Source: Tetradesmus obliquus
Lineage: Eukaryota; Chlorophyta; Chlorophyceae; Sphaeropleales; Scenedesmaceae
NCBI GenBank assembly: GCA_030272155.1
Contig: CP126198.1
Coordinates: 4,836,001 to 4,900,000, forward strand
Direction: 5' to 3'
DNA: 64,000 nucleotides
In this document: positions 44,289 through 57,400 of the stretch, piece by piece
How the letters are laid out: each line of letters opens with the position of its first letter
Numbering within the stretch: the first letter of the stretch is position 1
The notes under the pieces: model-generated
What the model saw: the letters and a program-made list of their open reading frames with translations, nothing else
Told to the model about the DNA's origin: nothing
Database searches by the model: none
Made by a program: the position numbers and the translations under genes

Positions 44289-45027
44289 GATTTGACAGAG
44301 AGGACTGCAGCAGGTGGTGCTGGTGCTGGTGCTGGTACTGGTACTGGCACAGCCGGTGCTTATGCTGGCGTTGTGAAGGTAATCAGCCACGTGTTAATCT
44401 CGTCAAGTCAGGTTTGTGCTTGTCTCCTGTTGCGCAAGCATACCATGCGCTGGCGGAGCAGGGTTTGCTGGACAGCCTGAAACCCTTGAACTGCCAGGAC
44501 CTAACTTGCCAGTCCTTCTACAGCTGGTGCCAAGACAGCAATAAAAAAATGTCACCAACAATGCCGACTGTGCATGCGTGCTACAGTCGTAAGCCATAAC
44601 ATGGCATTGCTTGATCCAGCAATGGCGGTACTTTGTCCGGCTCGGTAGTGTCCGGTGGTCCGTCTCAGGAGTAAGTTATCTTAGTGCAGGTCAAACCTCC
44701 TCAGGACCCCTTTCAAGCACACTCGCCAAATTTTTGGACACTACCGAGTAAAAATTGTAGCTAAGAAGCTCAAAATCATTGAAACCATTTAATATTGAAG
44801 GCAATACCTTCCAAAACCCCAAGCAGAAAGCTTGGACAATTGTGACAGCTTGGCCATGCCACATAGCCTGTACTAGACGTACTGCTCAGCAAAAACGAAG
44901 ACGTTGTTACTGGCAAAGTATTTTACACAGTTGCAGTGGTCTGTCGCGCCACGATAGTCACCACAGCTGCAACGAGTCGCACTTGAGTCGTTCGCCCATC
45001 AGAAAAACAGCATCATTCCGTCGCTAT
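44289..45027. promoter_or_regulatory. divergent intergenic region between PITHD1 and URM1
   Basis: A gap of 739 bp separates two start codons that face away from each other, so both promoters lie here. Bases 44630-45010 are AT-richer than the surroundings. A small element with terminal inverted repeats sits at 44641-44748. Confidence 0.5.
44641..44748. mobile_element. candidate MITE-like element with 13-bp terminal inverted repeats
   Basis: ctcggtagtgtcc at 44641-44653 and ggacactaccgag at 44736-44748 are perfect inverted repeats bounding 108 bp of non-coding sequence. No clear target-site duplication is visible, so mobility is unproved. It lies in the URM1-PITHD1 promoter region. Confidence 0.45.
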
Positions 45028-45288
45028 ATGAAACTCAAGATAGAATTCAGGTGCCTCGTGGTCGAGAACCGTGGCGCAATAAGCGAATAGAGGATGGGTG
45101 CTGTCACTGCTGCTGCTGCTGCTGCTGGTGCTGAATCTGTGCATCTTGTGGCTGCTGCTGCAGTGGCGGGCTGGAGCTGCTCTTCGGCAACCAAAAGGAG
45201 TACGCAGTAGACGTCCCATGCAGTGAGCAGGTGGGCAGTGTGTCTGCAAAAACAGTACCTGCTACTGCCGCTCCTCCTACTTGACGCA

Positions 45289-45319
<31 letters not shown>

Positions 45320-46479
45320 ATGCTGATGCTGCTGCTGCTGATGCTGATGCTGCTGCTGCTGCTCCATGGCATGCCGCATCCCTTCCAGAATCGAGGCAGC
45401 TGAGCAGAACCAACAACACTGAGTGTGTATTGCCTGAAATCATGCATGCTGCTTTTTGCTCGACTCTAGCTGCACTCCTGTGATTTATCACGTGCTCCAT
45501 TTCTTCTTCTGAGTGACCCTGCGTGCATCTGCAATGTATGCCTTCCTGCAACTGCTGCACACCTCAGCAGCTGACAGTAGGAAAGCTGCTGCCATGGACG
45601 CGAGACCAGCTGCTGAAAGATAGGCCTGAGCTCTTCATGAAGGGCGACTCAGTGTGAGCAAATACGTGCCAGCAGGGCACAGTTATACAATCAAACCAGC
45701 ATGCCATAAGCACACATGCAGCCACGAGATTGCAGAACAGCAGTTGCCCAATGATGGCTCACTGCCCAAAGCAAACTGCACAGCACAGCAAGATACTGCA
45801 AAAGGTTGCTGTATGTGTTTTCTTGGTGAACAGCCTGCGTTGCACGGCCGTCTGCACGCAAGTGGACTAGCGTGTCAAAGCGTGTGCAGCAACAGCGCAG
45901 CGCATCAACACAGCCCAACATCACCATGCATAGTCACAGCAGGCCATGTGTCAACACAGCACAGCACAACGGCACCCTGCCACACATCAAAACAGCACAG
46001 CAGAGCGCAGCACAGCACAGCACAGCTCAGCACAGCACAGCTCAGCACAGCACAGCACAGCACAGCACAGCACAGCACAGCACAGCACAGCACAGCACAG
46101 CACAGCACAGCACAGCACAGCACAGCAAAACACAGCACAGCACAGCACAGCAAAACACATCACTACAGCACAGCCCTGTGCTGACATGCCGCCATGCTGC
46201 TGCCCTTGCAGGCGGCCAGGCATCTTGGTGCTGATCAATGACTGCGACTGGGAGCTCAGGTGTGGTGGTGTGAAGGCAGCAGCAGCAGCAGCAGTTGTAC
46301 TTGATCAGTTGCACGAAGATGCGTGACCGCATTCGCGGGCAGCAGCGCGGCAGCTGACTGGCAGCGTTGGTGGTGGTGATGCTGTTGACGTGATTCTCCC
46401 GATGCTTTGGTGCCGGCAATTTTGCCGCTGTGATGCTTTATATAGGCCTTGACTCAGCAACATTTTCGTGCTGCTGCTG

Positions 46480-46534
<55 letters not shown>

Positions 46535-46606
46535 AGCGGCACGCTGGATGCAGAGCTGCAGGAGGGCGACAAAGTGCTGTTCATTTCCACGCTGCACGGC
46601 GGTTGA
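45028..46606 (+). CDS. URM1: ubiquitin-related modifier 1 (URM1), 5 exons
   Basis: Exons 45028-45050, 45164-45230, 45568-45653, 46212-46259, 46537-46606, giving 97 residues against about 99-101 in other eukaryotes. Sequence blocks: [92 protein letters not shown]. The C-terminal Gly-Gly is the site thiocarboxylated by the MOCS3/UBA4 enzyme. URM1 acts as a sulfur carrier for 2-thiolation of wobble uridine in cytosolic tRNAs and as a protein modifier. Introns hold a CTG tract (45292-45362), a CACAG array and a second CTG tract just before exon 5. The exon-2 donor and exon-3 acceptor (45568 or 45571) are the least fixed points. Confidence 0.95.
46004..46155 (+). repeat. (CACAG)n pentanucleotide microsatellite in URM1 intron 3
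   Basis: About 28 copies of agcac/cacag with a few variants (agctc, aaaac). It lies immediately upstream of the acceptor of exon 4. Frames through it give repeated AQHST or VLCCA peptides that are not genes. Confidence 0.95.
46467..46536 (+). repeat. (CTG)n tract abutting the URM1 exon 5 acceptor
   Basis: About 22 CTG units, with one CTC, run directly into the ctgctgcag acceptor of the last exon. The repeat itself supplies the acceptor. Confidence 0.9.
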
Positions 46607-48632
46607 GCAGCGTGCTACGGCTATGTTATTGCTGTGGCTTGATTAGTGATGGTTTGATGATGATGACGGCGGCTGAGCAGCAGCTGCACGCAACATTGGC
46701 AGCTGCATTTACTCAGATCGGCGGCAGCAGCACTGTCCCCATTGTGGCACATCTGCAGCCTGTTGGACTTGAGAAATCTTGTTGCGCAGCATTGCAGTGC
46801 TGACAGCGCCTGCATATCTAGCTAGATATAAGGGTTGGCTTTCTATTATTAGCTGGCTGATGTGTGTCGGGCATGGACTGGGTGTTGTGCCTGCAGAAGC
46901 AACCCCACGCAGTGAACATGCAGCAGTGGCCAGGTCAACATATGTGGGGCGGCTGTTGCGTACTTGCTGAAAGGAGTGTTGACGGTCGCTCTTGGTTGAA
47001 GGGTGCTGACAATGCACGCCCTGACGCGCAAACACACACGTTGCATCAACCATCAAGGATGCAGAGAGTTGGGGCGTGCTGTCACAGAACGGTTCTGTCA
47101 GGGACCGCTGTCATGTCGTGAGATTAAATGCCGCCGGCGTGATTCCCCTTGGTGCCGTTGCAGCAGGGTACTGCGTACGCCCACACACTCAGTGCGACCA
47201 CATGCGCAAGGCCAGCAGTTGTGTGCCTTGCTGTTTGCAGCTTTTACGGCAGCGTCATCGCTGTCAATGTGGTGACCACTATGTTGCATGGCCGTGCTGT
47301 TTTTATGCCACAGCATTGCATGTGGCCCAATCAACATTCCGTATCCTGCTGGCATCACGGGTGTGCTGCGAGGACAGCAGCTGCAGTTGCAGCAATTGTG
47401 TGGCTGCCCGTTGCAAAATTCATCAGAGGCGCCCCAAGCCGTGAGTTTGAGCCTCAAACGTGGTCACAGTGCGCCCTCAATGGTGGTCACAGTGCGCCCT
47501 CAATGATGTGGTCACAGTGCGCCCTCAATGATGTGGTCACAGTGCGCCCTCAATGATGTGGTCACAGTGCGCCCTCAATGATGTGGTCACAGCATGCGGC
47601 GTGCTGGCTGGCTTGTGTTGTCACCCACCGGCGGCTTTGTTGCCGTTTGCCGGATTGAATTGTGACATTGTTACACGCCAATTGAGTGACAGCCGGCTGC
47701 AGCCTGCTACTTGGTGTTGCAAGCAGTGCAACAAAGCATTGCAAGCCGGCTAGAAAGCTGCTGATTGCTGGCTTGTTTGGCAACCTGCAATTCCTTGTAA
47801 CCTGGCGGTGACTCATGATGCTCACTGCTGACAGGCATGCCCCGTCATGCGGGTTTGAAGCCCACTAATTTGCATGAGCCATGCTACAGCTCAGCCAAGT
47901 TTGGTGCCCCGCACCCATCATGCCATGATGGGTGGCCCATCTCATATCCATTATCTAGTTGAAGGCACAACTGGCGAGTACAGGCAGCTGGTTGTTGATA
48001 AGGGGAAAGCATCAACATGATTGACGTTACATTTGGTAGGCACAAGTACACTGGTAGCCAGAAGAAGTATCACAGTGCCATTGCCAATGAAGCACGGGAC
48101 AACACCAGCTACTGCCAATAGGTGCAGCAAAGCACCACATCACACAGCCTGCTGTGACACCCTTCTGATGAAGACCAGTCGACAGACAACTTCACCCTTG
48201 CTAGTTGCTAGAATGCAGTCCGTTCTTGCTCTTCTGCACCTTGCGCAGAGGATCAAAAGGCAGCCAAAAACAAAGCCGTCATGGTGTATCCTTGCAGTGC
48301 ACGCACACCTATCAGCCGAAACAGACAGGCACGGCACCGACTGGCAAGGTGAGCGCCATGCTTGATCCTATCAATACGGCAGCATACGATGTGCTGCACT
48401 GCTCAAACCAAAGGCAGCACAGTTGCTAGGCACTGCGTAATGTTGACTGCTGCGCAGCAGCCCCAGTGACACTCCAGCCGCACGCCGCAAGCCCACAGCT
48501 GCTGCTGTTGCCTTTGAAAGCGCAGGCACTGCTGCAGTGCTTGGCCAAGCAGCCTTGGCTCCACGCATGGCTGCCGCAGCAGCTGTGTCGCATGCAGCTG
48601 CAGCAGCTTGGAAGCAGAGCACAGTGCGCTGA
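46607..48632. other. intergenic region between URM1 and the V-ATPase subunit c gene (convergent)
   Basis: Both flanking genes end here. Apart from a minisatellite at 47459-47592 no supported feature is present; frames are short and without domains. A small palindrome (ccatcatgccatgatgg) lies near 47926-47942. Confidence 0.4.
47459..47592. repeat. 25-bp minisatellite, about 5-6 copies
   Basis: The unit gtggtcacagtgcgccctca plus atgat is repeated head to tail. The first interval lacks a few bases and the last copy is incomplete. The units are otherwise nearly identical, indicating recent expansion. Confidence 0.95.
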
Positions 48633-50256
48633 TTATGCTGCAGCGGCGCTGCCAGCCTTGGAAGACAGAATGATGCCGACTGCACAGCAGAAGACAGCAG
48701 CAGCACATGCATAAAAGATGTCAGCGAGACTGCGCTCCTGCAGTATAGAGTAGGAGTGCTGCCATGCTGCATGCATGAGGTGCACGCGGTGCTTACACAC
48801 ATACAGGCACAGCTATGCTGCATGCAAAAAGAGCAACAGGTGCGCTGCAAAAAAACACCAACAGCCGGCTCAAGTTATTGTAAGTGCACAGCATACTGGG
48901 AATGCTGAAGAGCTGGGTGAAGAGCTGAGTCTGGCAGGCATTGCAGCAATGACCTCAATACTCAGCTTTTCACCTAGCTCTGCGCATACACAGCACACAC
49001 CAGCACATAGCACAACCGCATGCGTGGCAGGCGGGCGTGTTCTGTTGCTGCTGTGTGCGGTAGTGCTGCCCGCTGTAAAGCAGCACCCTGGCCACTCACC
49101 AATCAGGCCGTACAGCGCCAGAGCCTCAGCGAAAATGAGAATCAGGATCATACCCACGAACAGCTTGGGTTGCTGTGCGTTCGCCCTGCAGCAGCAACAG
49201 CGGCAGCAGCAGTCCCTCTGGGTCAATACCTGACGCATGGCTGCTTGCAGGAAACATGCACGGCACTGCACGCACACCTGCAGACCCCATGCACTACAAA
49301 AAACACACTATTCAAGAACCAGTACATGCACAGCTCAACACACAAGCAACTGGAGTCGAGCAGAAGCCAGAGCAAAAGCAGCAGCCAACAGCAGCACCCA
49401 CCTCACGCCAGCATCACCCACGATGCCGATAGCCATGCCAGCAGCCAGGCCAGCCAAGCCGCACGACAGGCCGGAGGCCAGGTGTGCGAAGCCGTCAAAC
49501 AGGGTGTACTTGCCGGGGGTGACTGCAGGAAGCAGGCCATGCGCAGCGCGGCAGTGTTTGGCATGCGTGTTGTGACCGCTACGAAGCAGCACCTTGCAAC
49601 AGGAGCAGCAATGGGCTGCTGCAGTCTAGAAGTGCTAGCAGCAACTGACGGGTTTCGTTGTGACGCTGAAATGCCCAAGGTGATGCCCTGGCCGAGTTCA
49701 GGGGGCATGCTTTACTAGTGGTAAGCCTGCTGCTGCTGTGCTCAACCTCCCCTCATCAACTGCTGCAGCATGGCCAGTCCTGCTGCTACAAGTGCCAGGG
49801 AGGCAAGAGTGGCTGAACATACCTCCCGTGCTGATGATCACAGCAATGATCAGGCCGTAGATGCCCAGCACTCCCGCCATGACCACGGGCACGATAGACT
49901 TCATCACCAGCTCTGGCCTCATCACGCCCATGGAGGCGATGCCCACGCCTGACTTTGCTGTGCCATACGCTGCGCCCATGCCTGCACAGCACCGCGGAAC
50001 CAGCGCGCCGGTCAGCAACAAGCGTGGCGAAGACAACCAAGATCTCTTTCCCCCAGGCTTCGCAACTCCCAGCAGGCATCTAGCTGCGTGCGACCACTGC
50101 CACGTATGGACAATATATTAAGCTTCCAGCTACGTGGCCAACTTTGCCGTGCTGCTTACATGAGAAGACCAGGGCTGATGCTGCACCGATGAAACCAAAG
50201 AAGGGTGCCGTGTCCTGAGAGGACTCCGACGCCTGAAGAAGCATACGTCCGTCCAT
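48633..50256 (-). CDS. VMA3: V-type proton ATPase 16-kDa proteolipid subunit c, 5 exons
   Basis: Exons in transcript order: 50256-50160, 49981-49823, 49522-49402, 49185-49100, 48679-48633, giving 169 residues against about 165 in the family. After [20 protein letters not shown] the protein follows the family closely: [120 protein letters not shown], ending [11 protein letters not shown]. Four transmembrane helices are expected. The proton-carrying Glu is Glu146, in [10 protein letters not shown]. It forms the rotating c-ring of the vacuolar H+-ATPase. Small last exon (47 nt). Divergent from the beta-mannosidase gene. Confidence 0.96.
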
Positions 50257-51427
50257 GATGAAAGCTAGTTGTAAGGAGCTTTTTCAGGCGCTCAGCAAGC
50301 AGTTGTGATGGGCGGGGCTACGCTTGGACCAGTTTCCTGTGGGCACGACGCAAAGATCAGCAAACTAGCGTATGTGGAGCGCCTATGACAGCAGCTTGCT
50401 CTTGCTGCTGATCTGCTGCTGCAAGCAGGCAGAACGCGCCGTGTCAGTGACAGGGTGTAAAAGCCCTAAGGCTAAGCCAAGTCAAATTTCCTGATCTGGC
50501 GGCTTACCAGCTACACTGAACACGTTAACCGATTGATATTGTGACTACGTCTTCATGTAGAAAGATGCTGCTGCTGGTGCTACTGGCACTGCTCAGCAGT
50601 GCTGGCGTGTGAAAAGGCATACTTATGCTACTGATGCCACGCACAACCGCCAAACAAACACGATTGTGTTATCACATTCTTATAGGTGTTGTATAGGTTT
50701 GGCAGTTCTGAGTGTCTGTCAGGCTACTACCTCAGTGGGCCCTTGAAGGCAAGGCTTGTCTGTGACCAGCAGCTTGTTTACAACTTGCGTAGGATAGTGA
50801 TGTGCAAAAGGGGCAAAAGTGAGTCAGCACGCATCCCACAATGTTTGCAAGCTCAGAACCTGCTGCTTCTCACGGCAGCACAGCCAGCATGACAGCACCA
50901 CCAGCCTGGCAGGTGCTGTTGATATTGGCATGACATGCACATCGCTGCTACATGGAGGCAGCGCAAAGGTCCAGCTTTATGCGAACGGTGAGGGTGGTAG
51001 TTTGTCGTAACAGCGGGTTATGGGTTGTAGGAACGAGAAGTGTAAGTGCAGCAGACGTCACCCCAAGGAGGAAAGTACTGCGCGAGGCAGTACACCGACA
51101 ATGACTGCTTTAGGCTGCATAACAGCCACTTAGCAAAGCTAAATACAATAATGTGAGGATCGAGCTTCCAATATCGTGTAAGCACAACCCAACATCCTCC
51201 CACGGTCAAGTCTGGTTACAATTCGGTTCGGCTTGTTCTGCCATAAAGAACCACCAACGGGAAACTCAGGCCACTCAGAAGTGTTTGTCCCGGTTCGTTC
51301 ACCATTGCAGATACAGATCGTGTTTATTGCTTGGTTGATTGCCCGCAACGGTATTGTGCCGCCCGCTGGCACGTGAAATCAGCGACTCAGACACCGCCAG
51401 AGCATTGATTTCCGTTATTTCAACAAC
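50257..51427. promoter_or_regulatory. divergent intergenic region between V-ATPase subunit c and beta-mannosidase
   Basis: This 1.17-kb gap separates divergent start codons and holds both promoters and 5' UTRs. It is AT-richer than the genes. No gene or clear TATA box was identified. Confidence 0.4.
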
Positions 51428-54400
51428 ATGGCGCGGGGGCTGCTGCTTGGCAGCCTGCTGGCGACCCTGCTGATCGCAACAGTCAAGGCGGAGGCAGTAC
51501 TCAACCTGGATGGCATGCCCTGGACACTAACAAACGGCAACGGGTCAATCTCGCTGACTACAAACATTCCGGCTTATCCGCTGGAGGTGCTGCGCTCTAA
51601 TGGGGTCATTGGCGATCCTCTGTACAGGTACACCAACCACCACTTTTGACTGCACGCAATAGAGAAGCACGCCCATAGCCACGAGCGCACCCCTACCGTG
51701 CAGCGGTTTGTTTCTGCTGTAATGCGGTTCTTTGCGTGTCAATGCGCTGTCAGCCACCACCAAGTTGACAGCAGTGACAGCACTTTGCGTGGTGCACTGC
51801 ATGTGGGCTATTGTGCTGCTGCTGCTGCTGCGTCTGCTCCTGCTGCTGCGTATCTGTTGTAACATCAAAATAATTGTATAGCCACTAGCCATTAGCCAGG
51901 ACAGCTCTTCATGCTTGCTTGTAAGCGCACACAGGTACCCATGTGCCACGCCACGGCACCACCATGCATCCTCAACCGCCAACCGACACTCACACTGCTG
52001 CTGCCGCTGCTGCTGCTGCTGCTGCTGCTGCCACAGGTACGGCGAGCAGGACAGCCGCTGGGTGGCCTTCCAAGAGTGGACCTTCAGCGTGACCTTCTCA
52101 GCTGAAGATGCAGCCAAGCTGGCAGCACAGGAGCAGGCTGTGCTGTACCTAGGAGGTGTCGATACCTTTGGCACCATCTCCGTCAACGGCCAGACAGTGC
52201 TGCAGACCAACAACTTTCACAGGTGATGATAATGCGACGGAATCAGCATGGCGCATAGCGTGTGCTTGTGGCCTAGACACATGAGCAGTATCATGTACGC
52301 ACAGTTTTGGAGCTGACACAGCAAGCATGAAGCTTTTAGTTGCAGTGCCGCTGGCCTCAATCTTTGCCTGTGCACCCCTGAACACCACCCCGCTGCTGCT
52401 ATCCATCCTGTCTCCAACTGTCCTGCAGGCACTGGACTGTGCCTAGAGAGTCTTTCCTGGACGCTTGCTTGCAGTGTGAACTCCTATCTTGCCTGTACAT
52501 GAACCTCCCTGCTGCTGTGCTTGCATCTTACGTGTGGTGTAAATGTAAACCTCTGCTTGCAGGCACTGGACGGTGCCCATCAAGTCTTTCCTGGATGCCT
52601 CAGGGCCCAACACCCTCACCATCAGCATCGCCCCTGCCTACAACACCACGCTTGAAGAGCAGGCCAAGTACCCCTACTTCATCCCAACACTCTACGTGAG
52701 CGCAGCAGCAGCAGCAACAGCAGCAATGCGGTTCAATTGCGGCAACAGGGTGTACCAACAGCTGGTGTGCATTTATGCATGCATGCGCCTACTGGATGTC
52801 TGGTGCAGGATGATTTACCATGGACTGACTGCCACGCTGCAGCAGCAAACAGCAGTGTGAGCGGTAGCGTGGCGGGCCCATGTCTGAGCCCTTGTGGCAC
52901 TAGATGCCCAATGTTCATACAGCCGGTGTTCAACAACCTGACCTGCAAGCACAGCTGACCGCAACCGTCCACAGCAGCCACGGCTTTATGAGACATAGCC
53001 TGTCTGCCACAAACTTGCTCCCAAAGTGCAAAAGTCATGCTGCACTGTAGCCCAAACCTTATAGCACATTTGCTGCTGCTGCTGCATGCAGAATACCGGC
53101 TCCATCGGCGCCTACAACTTTGCCAGGAAGCCCGCTTTCGACTTTGGCTGGTGCGTGCTGCACAGCACAGTTCAGCTGAATGGCAGCCAGCACAGAGCAG
53201 AACTCAGTTCGCACCAAGTGCCATGCAGCACAGCCCGGCCCAGCTGTCCTGCAGCTACCTCGAAGCAGCTTTTCCTGCAGCCAGCTAAAAAGTCCTGCAG
53301 CACCGCCTGCATTAGCTGCCCTGCAGCCAGCTGCGAGCAGCTTTCTTGCAGCCAGCTGCGAGCAACAGTCAATGGCCAGCAGCTAAGACAAAATGGCAGC
53401 TGTGCTTTGTTGTCCGGTAAGTCGCCGCAGCCTGCAGGGGATTGCCAAGCAGCCGTGGCAGTTGCATGTGCTACGGTGAGGCTGCCAAAATAGGGTTCAA
53501 GCGCTCAGCATACAGCAGCGTCTGACCGTCCTCTTGCTGCTGCTGCTGCTGCTGCTGTTGCTGCTGCCACCTACCCGGCAACTGCTGGTGGCCACTGCCA
53601 CCTCTTTTCCTTGCTGCCTGGCGCCAATAGGGACTGGTGAGTGTGTCTGTAATCACAGCCGCATGCATGCCTTGGCAGCTGCCCTGCCTGTTTGGAGCCA
53701 GCTCCATTGTTTGCTGCACGCAAACCCCTTGTGTTCCTGCAAAAAGCGTCCATGTGTGCATTCTTTCCCTAGCTCTTGCCGAGTGATGTGCCTTGCAAAG
53801 CATTCTGCGTGTTTGTGTGTGTTGCTCCTTGCCTGCAGGGGGCCTGCCTTTGCTGCCTCAGGCATCCACGGCACCGTCAAGATCATCGCCTTCAGCAAGC
53901 CCACACTGGCAGGTAAGCTTCATCATATTTCCATGTAAGCTACAGGCAGGTAGGCTTGAGCACAGCAGCAGTGTCCAGGCAGAGTGTGCCGTTCCTGCAA
54001 GCTGTAGCTTTGAAAGAGCATTGCCTTCAGCAAGCCCACCCTGGCAGGTGAGCAACACTCATAGAGTCAAATATACCTAAGTGTTTCTGCTTTTGCATCA
54101 GAGCAGACTCGACTGTTCCTGCAAGAAGTAGCTTGTGGGCAATTGCACACGTCTTCGCCTTGAGTAAGCCCACGCTGGCAGGCAGGGCGCGGCACAGCAG
54201 CAGCAGCGGCCAGAGCAGAGGGTGCTGTTCCTGCAGGCTGTGTCATCTTCCTGTAAATCTCCTTATGAATGTTGGCAAGTGTCCAACGCAGAAGTATGAT
54301 CCGCGCCTCTGCTCTGCCTCCCCTTTGCAGGCGCCTACCTTGCGCAGAGCCACGATGACGAGTTCTTCACCCTCAAGGTGACCAGCCAGTTCCTGACACC

Positions 54401-57400
54401 CGACTCTGGCGGCTACGGCACGCTGCGCCTGGCACTACCAGAGCTGAACGTCACAGTGGAGCAGGAAGTGGAGTTCCTGGCTGGGCGTCAGAACTCTGCA
54501 GGTGGGTCTGCAGTACCTAGTGTCTAAGTTTGGGTGGCTTAGGATGGGTGACTGGGGTGCGGCTGGCATTGCAGCAGAAATCGGGCTGGTGCGTATAAAG
54601 CACAATACTAAGGTTTTAGATATGCACTGCAATTGGGCGGCTACGGCACGCTGCGCCTGGCACTACCAGAGCTGAATATTACAGTGCAGCAAGAAGTGGA
54701 GTTCCTGGCTGGGCGCCAGAACTCTGCAGGTGGGTCTGCAGTACCTAGTGTCTAAGTTTGAGTGGCTTAGGATGGGTGACTGGGGTGCGGCTGGCATTGC
54801 AGCAGAAATCGGGCTGGTGCGTATAAAGCACAATACTAAGGTTTTAGATATGCACTGCAATTGGGCGGCTACGGCACGCTGCGCCTGGCACTACCAGAGC
54901 TGAATTTTACAGTGCAGCAAGAAGTGGAGTTCCTGGCTGGGCGCCAGAACTCTGCAGGTGGGTGTACAGCATCTGGGTTTGGGTGGCTTAGGGTGGGTTA
55001 CTGGGGTGCGGCTGGCATTGCGGCAGAACTCAGCAGGCGGCCTGGTGCGTATCAAGCACATTATTAGGTTTGGGATGAGAATTGGAATTGGGCGGCTACG
55101 GCACGCTGCGCCTGGCACTACCAGAGCTGAACATCACTGTTGAGCAAGAAGTGGAGTTCCTTGCGGGGCGGCAAAACTCTGCAGGTGGGCTGACTGGTGT
55201 GTTGAAGCCTGGTGGTAGGTCGATTGCTGTGAGGCTGTCGAACATGTCCACCATGCTGCTGCCTGCCTGTGTGTTGCCAGCCGCTGAGCCGACGTGTTTG
55301 AGGATGCCACCAGCATCCAGTTGCCGTGGTCTGACCTAAATGCGCTGCTGCTGCCTGCCTGTCTGCTGCTGCTGCCGCTGCTGTGCAGACCTGTTTGAGG
55401 CAGCCACGTCCATCCAGGTGCCCCGCGCTGACGTGGAGCTGTGGTGGCCGGCTGGCGGCAACTACGGCAGCCACAAGTGAGTGGCAACAGCTGATCTACA
55501 TCATTGTCTGTACTTGCTTCTTTGCGTCGCAGCACCCTTGCACTTGGTCAGCAAGTTGCAGAGCAAAACATAAGTTTAAGATGCCGGCGGCAATCACGGC
55601 AGCCACAAGTGCGTGGGGACAGGTAGAGGGGACAGCCAAGCCACATCATGTACAGTAGTGAAAAAGTATCAAGTACAACGTGACAATCGATGTTGGGCCA
55701 TTTCGATTCTAGTGCGGCACCTTGGCCCATGCCTCACACCTGCCACTTTAGGAACCGCTGTCGAACCTAACCCTATCACGCCTGCCTCATTCCCTGCTGC
55801 TGCTGCAGGCTGTACAATGTGACAATCGAGTTCGAGCCGCTCGGTTCCTGGTGCGGCACCTTGGCCCAAGGCACACCCCGGCCCCGCAGGCCCAGCACCG
55901 GCTACAGCTTCCTTGATCAGCTGCTGGGCATGCCAGGGGCCCCTGGTGCTGCTTCTGGCGTTGACTTCAACCTGGATGTGCAGGACGGCCTGCGCGCTTC
56001 ATTGAACATCGGCGACCTGTTTGACTTCAACATCCAGGTAAGCAGGTTGCTTTCTGTTTGTGACAGTTTGAAGGAATTGCGGTTTTGGGGTTTGGATTTA
56101 GGGTTTGGGTTTGAGCCAATCACAGGCCCAGCACTGGCTACAGCTTCCTTGATCAGCTGCTGGGCATGCCAGGGTTCCCTGGTGCTGCCTCGGGCGTTGA
56201 CTTCAACCTGGATGTGCAGGACGGCCTGCGCGCATCACTCAACATCGGCGACCTGTTTGACTTCAACATGCAGGTAAGAGATGTGTCTCTGTTTGTAACT
56301 GTTCGATTGAATTGAGGTTTTGGGTTTGGGTTTAGGGTTTGGGGTGTTGCCAAGCGCAGGCCCAGCACTGGCTACAGCTTCCTTGATCAGCTGCTTGGCA
56401 TGCCAGGGTCCCCTGGTGCCGCTTCGGGCGTTGACTTCAACCTGGATGTGCAGGACGGCCTGCGCGCTTCATTGAACACCGGCGACCTCTTCGACTTTAA
56501 CATCCAGGTAAGCAGGTGTATGTTTGTAGTTTTGATAACACTTGAGGTTCTAGGGTTTGGTTGTAAGGTTTGGGAACTGGCTACAGCTTCCTTGATCAGC
56601 TGCTGGGCATGCCAGGGGCCCCTGGTGCTGCCTCAGGGGTTGACTTCAACCTGGATGTGCAGGACGACGGCCTGCGCGCATCTCTGAACATCGGCGACCT
56701 GTTCGACTTTAACATCCAGGTAAGCAGGTGTCATTTTTGGACACATTGAAGTGAGTTTTGGGGTTTGGATTTAGGGTTTGGGTTTGAGCCAAGCGCAGGC
56801 CCAGCACTGGCTACAGCTTCCTTGATCAGCTGCTGGGCATGCCAGGGGCCCCTGGTGCTGCCTCAGGGGTTGACTTCAACCTGGATGTGCAGGACGGCCT
56901 GCGCGCTTCATTGAACATCGGCGACCTGTTTGACTTCAACATCCAGGTCAGTGACGTCTGGCTTTCTGGGCGTAGTTGGGATCTCATGGTGAAGTTCGCG
57001 GTGAAGTGTGGTAGCGCACTGAAAGATCGCGATTAGATTTGCAGCTTGATGACCTGGCATCCATGTTCCACAGCTGTCTGGCTCACATATGGCTGTACAT
57101 GTACATCTGCCTCCTATGCTGCTGCTACACCCTGTCGCAGATCGGCCAGGGTGCTAACGGCCGCCCCGGCGCAGCTGGCAGCAGCAACGCTGGCGCAGAC
57201 AGCAGCAGCAGCAGCAGCGGCACTGCTGGTGCCGTGGCCAGCAGCGCGGAGTGCAGCTACGTGAAGAAGCGCATCGGCTTCAGGACTGTGGAGCTGGTGA
57301 CTGACCCTCTCGACAAGGCGGTGCAGGTGGGCTGTCTGGATTTTTTCTGGCTTGTGTGGGGGGTGCGTTTGGTCACAACAGATGAGGCTACGTGGGAAAG

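Noticed and set aside
45104-45379. Gln/His-rich minus-strand frame of 91 codons
   Set aside because: Antisense to URM1 exon 2 and its CTG-rich intron; no independent support.
45905-46419. Open frames of 80-180 codons over the CACAG array
   Set aside because: They arise from the pentanucleotide repeat being open in all frames, inside the URM1 intron.
47830-47880. tRNA-like or SINE-like B-box (gggtttgaagccc)
   Set aside because: No cloverleaf can be folded around it and there is no matching A-box or poly(A)/T tail.
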